DNA of 64,000 nucleotides from Rudanella paleaurantiibacter (lineage in GTDB: Bacteria > Bacteroidota > Bacteroidia > Cytophagales > Spirosomataceae): positions 124,001-188,000 of the forward strand of contig NZ_WELI01000006.1 of assembly GCF_009184635.1 (NCBI RefSeq), in the 5' to 3' direction. The notes beneath the pieces are model-generated. The model searched no databases. It had not been told where the DNA came from and saw nothing but the letters and a program-made list of their open reading frames with translations. A program made the translations under genes and the position numbers. Positions 26,323 through 33,648 of the stretch are shown here, one piece after another. The stretch's first letter is position 1; each line of letters opens with the position of its first letter.

Positions 26323-26934
26323 GAGTAAAGCATACGTTACAATATTGACGCCAAATTTGGTGTTGTCCTCGGCCAGAAACCGCTTGTTTCGGAAGTCATA
26401 ATCCCACTCGCAGCCGTAATCTTTGTTACTGTACAAGACCCCAATCCGGCCGTTTACCATCACCGCCTTCAGGTAGTCATGCACAAGGTCGTCGCCCCAG
26501 CCATTGAGCTCAAACGAGGTGGTTGGCGGGCCGTCGTAAAAGGTAAAGAAACAGGTGTAAAGGGGATGGTTATTCGGGATTTTTTGCAGGGCTTTGGGGC
26601 CAAAGGTTCGGGCCATTTCCTGCTCAAACGACTTGGCAAAAAGCCCGTCGATGTCGTGGTTACAATCGTCAACAAACACAAAGCCACCGTTCTGAACATA
26701 CCGCCGGAAGTGGTCGCGCTCGACGGCCGAAAACTCGACCAGTTTGTGCCCACTGAGGTAGCAAAACGGCGCCCGGAACAGGTCGTTGCTGCTGAGGAGC
26801 ACCACGCGTTCCTTCTGGTCGACCGGTATTTTGGTGTATTCGACAAGCGAATGCAGCAGGTTGACTGGCATCCGTTGGTCGGTATCCCAATCGCCGGAGG
26901 TGTACTGGATGCGGGTAAAAACGAATGGTTTCAC
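26320..26934 (-). CDS. DUF4159 domain protein
   Basis: The 204 residues correspond to DUF4159, a glutamine-amidotransferase-like domain often joined to or encoded near BatA/MoxR genes. Seen are FTRIQYTSGDWDTDQR at the N-terminus, a central GGFVFVDDCNHDIDG strand-loop and GVLYSNKDYGCEWDYD near the end. No signal peptide is visible, although related proteins may be periplasmic. It is the first gene of the cluster that runs to 19073. Its TAA stop is supplied by the AATG-rich repeat. Confidence 0.85.
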   Translation of the reverse strand: MKPFVFTRIQYTSGDWDTDQRMPVNLLHSLVEYTKIPVDQKERVVLLSSNDLFRAPFCYLSGHKLVEFSAVERDHFRRYVQNGGFVFVDDCNHDIDGLFAKSFEQEMARTFGPKALQKIPNNHPLYTCFFTFYDGPPTTSFELNGWGDDLVHDYLKAVMVNGRIGVLYSNKDYGCEWDYDFRNKRFLAEDNTKFGVNIVTYALL

Positions 26935-27073
26935 GCGGACGCTAAGCGCTCTTCAGGTTGTTGATTGGGTAAAAATAGCGATTTGTAGCCGACCAACCCG
27001 TGAATTGTGATAAACGGACGCGACTTGGCCGCAGATAATATGGAATAAACGGATTTTTGCCGAATCAGCAGTG

Positions 27074-27149
27074 GTTTTTTTCTGACAGGATTACAGGATA
27101 AACAGGATTCATTCGGGTCGGAGAAAATCCTGTTTATTCTGTAATCCTC
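27074..27149. repeat. 'CTGACAGGATTACAGG' palindromic repeat (family C, copy 2)
   Basis: The left arm (CTGACAGGATTACAGGAT, AAACAGGATT) pairs with AAATCCTGTTTATTCTGTAATCC on the right; the key complement is AATCCTGT. It relates to the copy at 9118-9230. Confidence 0.7.
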
Positions 27150-27290
27150 CGGGTGGCCGGGGCCGGGTGGTCCCAAAACTTTTTTGGCAAGCCTGCTCTG
27201 ATGAGCTTGCCCTATACCCGGTCAGGCTGCAACGCCGGAGGTCTCTTCGGTAGGGAAGAAAAAAATTGAAAAAAAAGTCGGCAAGTATAG

Positions 27291-27344
27291 AAGAACGTAA
27301 AAAGATTACGTTTTGGGGGTTGCAAATTTGTCATGAACAGTAAA
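27291..27344 (+). promoter_or_regulatory. Conserved upstream element of the orphan family (copy B)
   Basis: Ungapped alignment with 8621-8674 gives 42 of 54 identities. Possible variant -7 box CAAATTTG at 27323-27330. The block ends 14 nt before the start codon at 27359. Confidence 0.65.
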
Positions 27345-27358
27345 CAACAATACTGATT

Positions 27359-27823
27359 ATGAACACGGCAACGCTTCTTTCATCTTCGCAACGAATCGCC
27401 CCGGCAACGCAGCATCTGATGCGCTGGCAGGAGCCGTTGGCTACGCGCCTGCGCTACGGCCACAACTTGCCGGGTCAGGTAGCGAACCGGCTTCTCAACG
27501 TTGAACTCGGTCTGTACCTCCTGGCTGAACTGCTGCCCATGGCTCCGCCCGAAGCCCTGCCCGATTTGCTCAACGGCCGCGAGTCGGCTTATCTGAAGCG
27601 GCCGGTCTGGACACCTAAGCAGCATCGGTACCTCAGCCGTTGCCAGTTGTTGCTGGCTCCGTATAAAGACCGGGCTACCTGGTTCAATGCCCTAGCTAAG
27701 TACAACACGCTGCCTATTGGCCCCCGGGTGTTTACGCTCAATGCCAACGGGGTGTACCGGTCGGGTGTAGATATGTACGCGCTACACGAGCGGCTCATTT
27801 TGTTCCGCCGGGCGCTCATGTAG
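27359..27823 (+). CDS. Small uncharacterised protein, orphan family copy B
   Basis: This 154-residue protein is homologous to the one at 8704-9117 over the central ~71 residues (VELGLYLLAELLPMAPPEAL; RPVWTPKQHRYL; CQLLLAPYKD). It is rich in leucine, arginine and alanine, has no signal peptide or membrane helix, and matches no domain known to me. The C-terminal third (GVYRSGVDMYALHERLILFR) is not clearly shared. Both copies keep the same upstream block and lie beside an 'ACAGGATT' repeat, suggesting duplication together with regulatory DNA. A terminator follows at 27849. Confidence 0.78.
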   Translation: MNTATLLSSSQRIAPATQHLMRWQEPLATRLRYGHNLPGQVANRLLNVELGLYLLAELLPMAPPEALPDLLNGRESAYLKRPVWTPKQHRYLSRCQLLLAPYKDRATWFNALAKYNTLPIGPRVFTLNANGVYRSGVDMYALHERLILFRRALM

Positions 27824-27848
27824 GATTCAACAGAGTTAATACACAAAG

Positions 27849-27907
27849 CCGTTAAGGGTTGTCAACACCGGTAGTTTACCGCTGTAGGGCAACCCTTAAT
27901 GGTTTTT
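27849..27907 (+). terminator. Intrinsic terminator of orphan gene B
   Basis: The stem TTAAGGGTTG (27852-27861) pairs with CAACCCTTAA (27890-27899), extended by CC/GG pairs, and is followed by TTTTTGAG. Confidence 0.75.
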
Positions 27908-27937
27908 GAGATAGAGTCTGTGGAGCCCTTTATGGTC

Positions 27938-28147
27938 AAAGCTGGCTAAAGTGGCTTAACTTAACGTGAATTGTGCATACTGGCTGACGCCAAGGCCTTC
28001 GACAGGCTCAGGCTGACTAGGGACTCTCAAGCCGAATGTCAGCCTGAGCCTGTCGAAGGCCTTGGCGTCAGCAAACATTTGTTAAACAAGTAGTTGCAAT
28101 ACAAATTATCCATAATTCACGTTAACTTAAGCCGTCTGAGCCAGTTT
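27938..28147. repeat. MITE-like element with long terminal inverted repeats and 'CCTTCGACAGGCTCAGG' core (copy 1)
   Basis: The outer arms (CTGGCTAAAGTGGCTTAACT and rightwards TTAACGTGAATTGTGCAT) face near-complementary arms ending ATAATTCACGTTAA and on to 28147. Inside, GCCTTCGACAGGCTCAGG and its inverse form a second stem. An asymmetric ~45-bp spacer lies in the right arm. A shorter relative lies inverted at 34953-35065. Confidence 0.7.
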
Positions 28148-28190
28148 AAGAACTGAGCCAAAACCAAATGTATACGTAGTTGGGCAGAAT

Positions 28191-28345
28191 TAAATGTATA
28201 ATGAACAGTGTAAAATGTGCAATGAAATAGTTGATTGTCAGTAGGCAACCCAATTATTCATTTTACATTCACTTAGCGTAGAACGGGTAGTGAATAAATT
28301 GATAATCAGAGGGGAGACTCATTGTTCATTGTCCATTATTCATTC
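28191..28345. repeat. AATG-rich inverted repeats (family B, copy 4)
   Basis: The left arm is AAATGTATAATGAACAGTG plus TAAAATGTGCAATG. Right arms are ATTATTCATTTTACATTCAC (28253-28272) and CATTGTTCATTGTCCATTA (28320-28338). Confidence 0.7.
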
Positions 28346-28375
28346 TTTAGTTGAGACGCCCAAAACCCTTGTGCT

Positions 28376-29440
28376 ATGAACCCGGACTTTCTGCTCTACG
28401 GAGCCAATGGCTACACCGCCCGGCTTATTATTGAACAAGCCGCCCGCTACGGTCTGAAGCCGATTCTGGCGGGGCGCAACGCCGAAAAAATAGCCGAACT
28501 CGCCCGGCAGTATGCGTTGGAGTACCGCATAGCTGACTTGGCCAATGCCGCCACGCTCGATGCTGCCCTGGTGGGTGTTCCGGTGGTGCTACATTGTGCC
28601 GGACCATTTTCCAAAACGGCCTTACCGATGCAGCAGGCCTGTTTACGCACCCAAACGCATTATCTGGATATTACGGGCGAGGTGGCCGTGTTTGAGCAGG
28701 GGAAAGCGTTGCACCAACAGGCAGTAGAGCGCCAGATTATGTTGATGTCGGGCGTTGGGTTCGATGTGGTGCCTACCGATTGTATGGCTCTCCACCTGAA
28801 AAACAAGCTCCCCGATGCGACGCATCTGCAACTGGCGTTCGCGAACAACGGAGGGAGCGTGTCGCGGGGTACGGCCCTCACCGCCGTCGAAAACCTGGGG
28901 ACTGATGGGCTGATTCGGCAGAATGGGCAGCTAAAAGCCGTTCCGAATGCCTACAAAACGTTGGAGGTGCCCTTTGAGCTGGGTCGAAAGCATGTTTGTG
29001 CGACTATTCCGTGGGGCGACTTGTCGACGGCGTACACGACAACAGCCATTCCGAATATTGAAACGTACATGGCCATGACGCCGGGCATGATTCGGGGGTT
29101 GCGGTTGGGTAACACGCTGGGTTGGTTATTGGGGAGTAAGCCGGTGCGGACGTTTCTGCAAAAGCGCATCGAAAAGCGGCTCACCGGCCCCGACGCCGGG
29201 GTGCGCAGCCGGGCGCGGTCGCTGGTGTGGGGGCGGGCCGAAAACAAAACCGGGCAGTCGGTCGAAGCGCGGCTGGTATGCCCGGAAGGCTACACGCTCA
29301 CCGCCACTATGGCACTAATCATTACTCAGAAGGTACTCAACGGTAACTGGCAACCCGGCTACCAGACTCCCGCCGGTCTCTACGGAGAGGGGTTGGTGCT
29401 GGAAGGGGGCGGGGAGTGGGGAAATCGTTCAGCAAAATGA
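28376..29440 (+). CDS. Saccharopine dehydrogenase-like / trans-acting enoyl reductase family oxidoreductase
   Basis: The 354 residues have an N-terminal Rossmann fold (about 5-130) with the nucleotide loop YGANGYTARLI and the acidic/basic switch AGRNAEKI typical of NADP use. VVLHCAGPFSKT follows near residue 72. The family covers uncharacterised saccharopine reductase-like proteins and mycobacterial trans-acting enoyl reductases. The substrate cannot be set from sequence. A hydrophobic stretch near 235-255 may contact membrane. It is not in an obvious operon; the next gene has its own -7 box overlapping the end of this one. Confidence 0.85.
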   Translation: MNPDFLLYGANGYTARLIIEQAARYGLKPILAGRNAEKIAELARQYALEYRIADLANAATLDAALVGVPVVLHCAGPFSKTALPMQQACLRTQTHYLDITGEVAVFEQGKALHQQAVERQIMLMSGVGFDVVPTDCMALHLKNKLPDATHLQLAFANNGGSVSRGTALTAVENLGTDGLIRQNGQLKAVPNAYKTLEVPFELGRKHVCATIPWGDLSTAYTTTAIPNIETYMAMTPGMIRGLRLGNTLGWLLGSKPVRTFLQKRIEKRLTGPDAGVRSRARSLVWGRAENKTGQSVEARLVCPEGYTLTATMALIITQKVLNGNWQPGYQTPAGLYGEGLVLEGGGEWGNRSAK

Positions 29441-29448
29441 TATATTTG
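29441..29448 (+). promoter_or_regulatory. Promoter -7 box of the ATPase/TOPRIM-like module
   Basis: TATATTTG matches TAnnTTTG. It begins on the base after the stop of the upstream gene and lies 19 nt before the ATG at 29468, so the two-gene module has its own promoter. Confidence 0.6.
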
Positions 29449-29467
29449 ACTTTATAATTTTCTGCCG

Positions 29468-30982
29468 ATGCTGACTCGACTTCGTGTTAATGGTTTCAAA
29501 AATTTGGTTAATGTGGATGTTCACTTTGGACCATTTACATGTATTGCCGGGGCCAACGGAGTTGGTAAATCCAATCTGTTTGACGCTATTCGCTTTTTAA
29601 GTGATCTGACGCATATGCCGTTACTTGAAGCTGCTAAGTCTGTTCGGAGTGAGGGGCAGAAAAATTCAGATATACGGGACTTGTTTCATAAAATAGGTGA
29701 CGAATATGAGCCACAGATGCAATTTGTCGCTGATATGATTATTCCTAAGAAGGGGGTTGACGATCTTGGTCAGGAAGCCAAAGCCAGTATCACGACTGTG
29801 CGTTATGAGTTAGTGCTTAATTACCGTCAAGGCGATGGCCTGGCCACGCAGGGTTTGCTAGAAATCGATAAAGAGGAATTAAAACCAATATCATTGCAGG
29901 AAAGTAGGCGTATTATGCGGTTTATAACTCTCGAACAATCTACGCCAAGTGAGCAAACAAAAATACGAAATCAGGAAAAACAGTGGCAAAATTCTGTAAT
30001 AGATGGTAGAAGGACGGTTCCTTTCATTTCAACGGAAGAAGGCATAATTAATTTTCATCAGGACGGAGGTAGCAGCGGTAAACCCTTTCGGCTGAAAGCC
30101 GCACAATTACAGCGCACAGTATTGTCAACAGCAAATGCTCTAGAAAAGCCTACAGCCTTATTAGTTAAGAACGAGATGAAATCTTGGCAGATGCTTCAGC
30201 TTGAGCCTGGCGCATTAAGGCGATCTGATGAATTCAATGTAATTTCAACTGCACGGTTAGGGTCAGATGGGAGCCATTTACCAGCAACGCTTTATCGCCT
30301 AAAATTGGAGAATGAACAAAGTAAGCAGATACCTGATGTATATCAGACACTTGCGAATAAACTTTCTGAGTTAGTCGAGCAAGTTGCTGGCGTTGATGTG
30401 GAGCGTGATGACCGACGCGAAATGCTCACACTGATGCTGAGAGGTAAAGACGGAACTGTGTTTCCTGCTCGTTCGCTTTCAGACGGCACACTACGCTTTC
30501 TTGGCTTGGCAGTATTAGAATTAGATCAGAAATCAGGCGGGGTTGTTTGTCTTGAAGAGCCAGAAAATGGAATTCATCCAGACAAAATCGGGGCTATTCT
30601 CCAGTTACTTAAAGATATGTGTACTGATATTAGTCAACCGGTTGGAGATGATAATCCGCTTCGGCAAGTAATTATTAATACACATTCGCCTAGCGTTGTG
30701 CAATTGGTTGAAGACGATAATTTGCTTGTGGCTGAACGGAAGGAAGCAAAAAGCCCCAATGGTATCCGTTTTTCACAGGTTGTTTACAGTCCATTAGAAA
30801 GTACGTGGAGAACTAAGATAGAAAATAATACGTACAAGGCTGTTTCGATGGGTATGTTGCTAGGGTACCTTTTACCGCCAAATGCACCTGAACAGGAAGG
30901 TCACTGGCCTCGTAAACGAGTTAGAGATCGCCCTGATGTAAAGCGAGTGCAGCAAGACACTGGTCAGTATTCGCTTTTTTAG
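29468..30982 (+). CDS. AAA/ABC-type ATPase of a two-gene, probably acquired (defence-like) module
   Basis: The 504-residue protein belongs to the RecF/SMC-like AAA_21/AAA_15 ATPases. Seen are Walker A GANGVGKSN (about 29-37), signature-like LSDGTLRFLGLAVL (about 338-351), Walker B VVCLEEPENGIHP (about 360-372) and the H-loop INTHSP. The middle region (about 90-330) is a divergent insert instead of a long coiled coil. Such ATPases act as sensors in OLD, Gabija, PARIS-like and Septu systems when paired with a nuclease. Coding GC is visibly lower than in neighbours (hand-counted 60-base samples 33-45% versus 52-73%). Partner: the gene 4 bases downstream. Phage defence is inference. Confidence 0.85.
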   Translation: MLTRLRVNGFKNLVNVDVHFGPFTCIAGANGVGKSNLFDAIRFLSDLTHMPLLEAAKSVRSEGQKNSDIRDLFHKIGDEYEPQMQFVADMIIPKKGVDDLGQEAKASITTVRYELVLNYRQGDGLATQGLLEIDKEELKPISLQESRRIMRFITLEQSTPSEQTKIRNQEKQWQNSVIDGRRTVPFISTEEGIINFHQDGGSSGKPFRLKAAQLQRTVLSTANALEKPTALLVKNEMKSWQMLQLEPGALRRSDEFNVISTARLGSDGSHLPATLYRLKLENEQSKQIPDVYQTLANKLSELVEQVAGVDVERDDRREMLTLMLRGKDGTVFPARSLSDGTLRFLGLAVLELDQKSGGVVCLEEPENGIHPDKIGAILQLLKDMCTDISQPVGDDNPLRQVIINTHSPSVVQLVEDDNLLVAERKEAKSPNGIRFSQVVYSPLESTWRTKIENNTYKAVSMGMLLGYLLPPNAPEQEGHWPRKRVRDRPDVKRVQQDTGQYSLF

Positions 30983-30986
30983 ATCT

Positions 30987-31628
30987 ATGTCAGAAATAAC
31001 CTATACTTTGCTTGGCGATGGCTCTTCGGACAAAGCATTGGTGCCAATTATTAACTGGACTTTAGAGCGACATTTTCCCGATCTAATAATTCAGAGTCAA
31101 TGGGCGGATTTCTCTCAGCTGAGAAACCCGCCCCCAATAAACCAGCTTTCCAAACGAATCGCTGTGGCACTTCAGTTGTTTCCGTGTAATTGGTTATTTG
31201 TGCATCGGGATGCGGAAAAGCAAACTGTAGAAATGCGCCAGCAAGAAATTGATGATGCTTGGCGAGAGCAGAAAAAGACAGCCAGTCAATACCAAATAGT
31301 TAGTGTCATTCCTGTTCGAATGACGGAAGCATGGCTACTTATAGATGAACAGGCTATTCGGGTAGCTGCCGCTAATCCGTCGGGCAAGCAACGCATTCAA
31401 TTACCATCAGTTCGTTTGCTTGAATCACTGTCTGATCCCAAAAACAAGCTTAAGCAACTCCTTCGAGAAGCTAGTGGCTTACAGGGGCGTAGACTACAAC
31501 AGTTTAACGAATCTAAGGCTATTCAGCTCGTTGCCCAGAATATACAAGATTTCTCTGCACTTAAAAACTTGAGTGCCTATGCTCAGTTTGAAGAAATGGT
31601 TAAACGACTCCCTTCTCCTTTTTTATAA
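30987..31628 (+). CDS. DUF4276/TOPRIM-like partner protein
   Basis: The 213 residues begin ITYTLLGDGSSDKALVPIIN, which places an acidic residue in the first loop as in TOPRIM folds. LFVHRDAEKQ near residue 72-81 supplies the second acidic pair. VIPVRMTEAWLLIDEQAIR near 110-128 resembles the conserved block of DUF4276. A metal-dependent nuclease or nuclease-like effector is therefore plausible but not proven. It lies 4 bases after the ATPase gene and shares its AT-richer composition. The last two codons overlap the convergent aquaporin gene by 6 bases. Confidence 0.75.
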   Translation: MSEITYTLLGDGSSDKALVPIINWTLERHFPDLIIQSQWADFSQLRNPPPINQLSKRIAVALQLFPCNWLFVHRDAEKQTVEMRQQEIDDAWREQKKTASQYQIVSVIPVRMTEAWLLIDEQAIRVAAANPSGKQRIQLPSVRLLESLSDPKNKLKQLLREASGLQGRRLQQFNESKAIQLVAQNIQDFSALKNLSAYAQFEEMVKRLPSPFL

Positions 31629-32348
31629 CTTATACCAAGCTATCAGCAATCCACCAATAGCGGCTCCGACGAGTGGGCCGAGTACCGGAACCCAGGCGTA
31701 ACCCCAGTCGGACGACCCTTTGCCGGGTATGGGCAGTACGGCGTGCGCCAACCGGGGGCCCAGGTCGCGGGCGGGGTTGATGGCATAGCCCGTGGTGCCG
31801 CCGAGCGATAGACCAATGCTCCATACCAGTACACCCACCAGATACGGCCCTACTCCCACGGCCATTTGCCCCAGTCCTTTCGAAGAAATGCCCGCCAGGC
31901 CCAGAATGAGTACAATGGTACCCAGCGCTTCGCTCAAAAAGTTGGCCCCGTAATTCCGAATGGCCGGCCCGGTTGAGAAACAAGCCAATTTGCTGCCGGG
32001 GTCGGGCGTGGCGGCCCAGTGGGGCAGGTGGTGTAGCCACACCAGAATGGCCCCCAGGAAGGCACCAATCATCTGCGCCAGAAAATACGACGGAATTTTG
32101 CTGTAATCGTCCGTTGCGACGGCAAAGGCGAGCGTTACGGCGGGGCTCAGATGGGCATCAATACTGCCGAAGGCTTTAGCCACAAATACGCCAATGGTAA
32201 CCGCAAAGGCCCAGCCGGTGGTGATGACAATCCACCCGGCATTTTCGCCTTTGGTTTGTTTCAATACAACATTGGCAACAACGCCATTACCCAACAAAAG
32301 CAGCACCATCGTGCCAATCAGTTCACCCAGGAAAGGAGAGGTTTGCAT
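31623..32348 (-). CDS. MIP family aquaglyceroporin with altered first NPA motif
   Basis: The 241 residues form a six-helix MIP channel in the inner membrane, conducting water, glycerol or small neutral solutes. The second pore motif is a normal NPARD, in which the aspartate is typical of glycerol facilitators. The first motif reads HLSPAVTL instead of HLNPAVTL, so the pore asparagine is serine (codon AGC). Other helices match the family (FLGELIGTMVLLLLGNG). No glycerol kinase is adjacent. Gating or selectivity may be changed by the N-to-S substitution; this is inference. Confidence 0.9.
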   Translation of the reverse strand: MQTSPFLGELIGTMVLLLLGNGVVANVVLKQTKGENAGWIVITTGWAFAVTIGVFVAKAFGSIDAHLSPAVTLAFAVATDDYSKIPSYFLAQMIGAFLGAILVWLHHLPHWAATPDPGSKLACFSTGPAIRNYGANFLSEALGTIVLILGLAGISSKGLGQMAVGVGPYLVGVLVWSIGLSLGGTTGYAINPARDLGPRLAHAVLPIPGKGSSDWGYAWVPVLGPLVGAAIGGLLIAWYKL

Positions 32349-32443
32349 AAGTTTTACAAGAGAATGGAGCGACCGTTGGTTTAGGTTAAGATGCAGGTCG
32401 GTCGCCCGGCTTCTGAGAGTGATATTTTGTGCTAATTAAGCCA

Positions 32444-32451
32444 TATTTTTG
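32444..32451 (+). promoter_or_regulatory. Promoter -7 box of the MDR reductase
   Basis: TATTTTTG matches TAnnTTTG and lies 24 nt before the ATG at 32476. It argues against the in-frame start at 32449, which overlaps the box. Confidence 0.6.
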
Positions 32452-32475
32452 AGACTCATACCCAATTCATCACGA

Positions 32476-33447
32476 ATGAAAACTGTCGAATTTGAAATAA
32501 CCGGCAAACCCGCCGAAATTCTTCGCGCCGTTGAACGCCCACTGCCAGAGCCCGGACCGGGCGAAGTACGGGTGAAAGTACTCGCGAGCCCGATTAACCC
32601 GTCGGACATTATGTTTGTGCAAAACCTGTATGGCATTCGGCCGCAGCTGCCGTCGGGCGCGGGTTTTGAAGGCGTAGGTATTGTCGACAAAGCTGGCGAG
32701 GGCGTATCGGTTCAGCCGGGCACCCGTGTAGGCTTTTCGGGCGTAGGGGCCTGGTCGGAATACACGATTGCCCACCACCGGAGCCTCATTCCGGTACCCG
32801 ACACCATGCCCGATGAGGTGGCCGCCCAACTGTTTGTGAATCCGTTTACGGCCTTCGCTATGGTGCAGGAGTCGGGGGTGCAGGCTGGGCAGTGGCTCAT
32901 GCTTACGGCCTGCGGGTCGGCGTTTGGTAAAATGGTTATTCAGCTTTGTAAGCAGAAAGGCATTCAGACGATCGGCACCGTTCGGCGCGACGACCTCAAC
33001 GAGGAACTGAAAGCCCTGGGTCTGACGGAGATTATCAACACCGAAACCGAGAACATGGCCGCTCGCGTCCGCGAGATTACCGGCGGAGCGGGCGTTTCCT
33101 GCGTGCTCGATGCCGTGGGCGGACATACCGCGAGCGAGGCTGTCAAGTGCCTCGGCAAAGGCGGGGTGATGCTCATTTACGGGTTGTTGAGCCTGCAAGA
33201 CCCGACTATCAATGTGGGCCTGATGATTTTCCGCGAGCTGACCATCCGGGGCTTCTGGCTTACCGACTGGATGCGTCGGGTTGACAGTAAAACCCGGCAG
33301 GAGGTGGCTCAGAATGTTATTTCGATGCTGGCGTCGGGACAAATTCAGCTGCCTGTTGAAGCCACCTACTCGCTCGATCAGATTGTTGAGGCTGTTGAAC
33401 ACTCAGAGCGGCATGGGCGCTGGGGCAAGATTCTGGTGAAGCCCTGA
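32476..33447 (+). CDS. Zinc-independent MDR superfamily reductase (quinone oxidoreductase / enoyl-ACP reductase-like)
   Basis: The 323 residues match the medium-chain dehydrogenase family, closest by eye to mitochondrial-type trans-2-enoyl reductases (MECR/ETR1). The N-terminal GroES-like fold holds ASPINPSDIMFVQNLYGIRP. The Rossmann fold has LMLTACGSAFGKMVIQL near 145-161 in place of the usual AGSGGVG loop, and the basic residues of TVRRDD suggest NADPH use. No zinc ligands are seen. It probably reduces an activated double bond with NADPH in the cytosol. The gene is monocistronic. Confidence 0.88.
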   Translation: MKTVEFEITGKPAEILRAVERPLPEPGPGEVRVKVLASPINPSDIMFVQNLYGIRPQLPSGAGFEGVGIVDKAGEGVSVQPGTRVGFSGVGAWSEYTIAHHRSLIPVPDTMPDEVAAQLFVNPFTAFAMVQESGVQAGQWLMLTACGSAFGKMVIQLCKQKGIQTIGTVRRDDLNEELKALGLTEIINTETENMAARVREITGGAGVSCVLDAVGGHTASEAVKCLGKGGVMLIYGLLSLQDPTINVGLMIFRELTIRGFWLTDWMRRVDSKTRQEVAQNVISMLASGQIQLPVEATYSLDQIVEAVEHSERHGRWGKILVKP

Positions 33448-33493
33448 GGCCCGCCCTTCCCTAATTTTACACCCCGGTTTGCGGGCTCTTTGC

Positions 33494-33501
33494 TATCTTT
33501 G
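33494..33501 (+). promoter_or_regulatory. Promoter -7 box for exbB-exbD
   Basis: TATCTTTG matches TAnnTTTG. It implies a leader of about 140 nt if translation begins at the ATG at 33649. Confidence 0.55.
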
Positions 33502-33648
33502 AACACATAGCTACGGGTATAAGGTGCTCCCTGAGTGCCTTATATCTGGAGTTTGACACTGTATATTAACAATATCCGGCAAAGCCTTCTCGTTAACACC
33601 GAGGTAATGCGCTGCCGCTCATTGCTTTCAACCTCCGACGATTACTGT

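Larger units (their letters stand above)
26935..27358. other. 424-base intergenic stretch between divergent genes
   Basis: No gene is seen. It contains a 'GACGCG/ACGGAT' word region (27010-27055), the 'ACAGGATT' palindrome (27074-27149), an A-rich tract (27256-27277) and the conserved upstream element of the orphan family (27291-27344). Confidence 0.7.
27824..28375. other. 552-base gene-free, repeat-rich stretch
   Basis: It holds the terminator of the orphan gene (27849-27907), a MITE-like element (27938-28147) and AATG-rich repeats (28191-28272 and 28320-28345). No coding frame is supported. Confidence 0.8.

Noticed and set aside
26298-27358. Insertion sequence around the MoxR/DUF4159 repeats
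   Set aside because: No transposase fragment is encoded in any frame there.
27824-28375. Possible tRNA or other structured RNA gene in the long spacer
   Set aside because: No T-loop consensus GGTTCGAATC or cloverleaf arms were found; the structure is explained by terminator and repeat hairpins.
33535-33648. N-terminal extension of ExbB from GTG 33535
   Set aside because: The added 38 residues are not family-like; the ATG at 33649 precedes the expected N-terminus.
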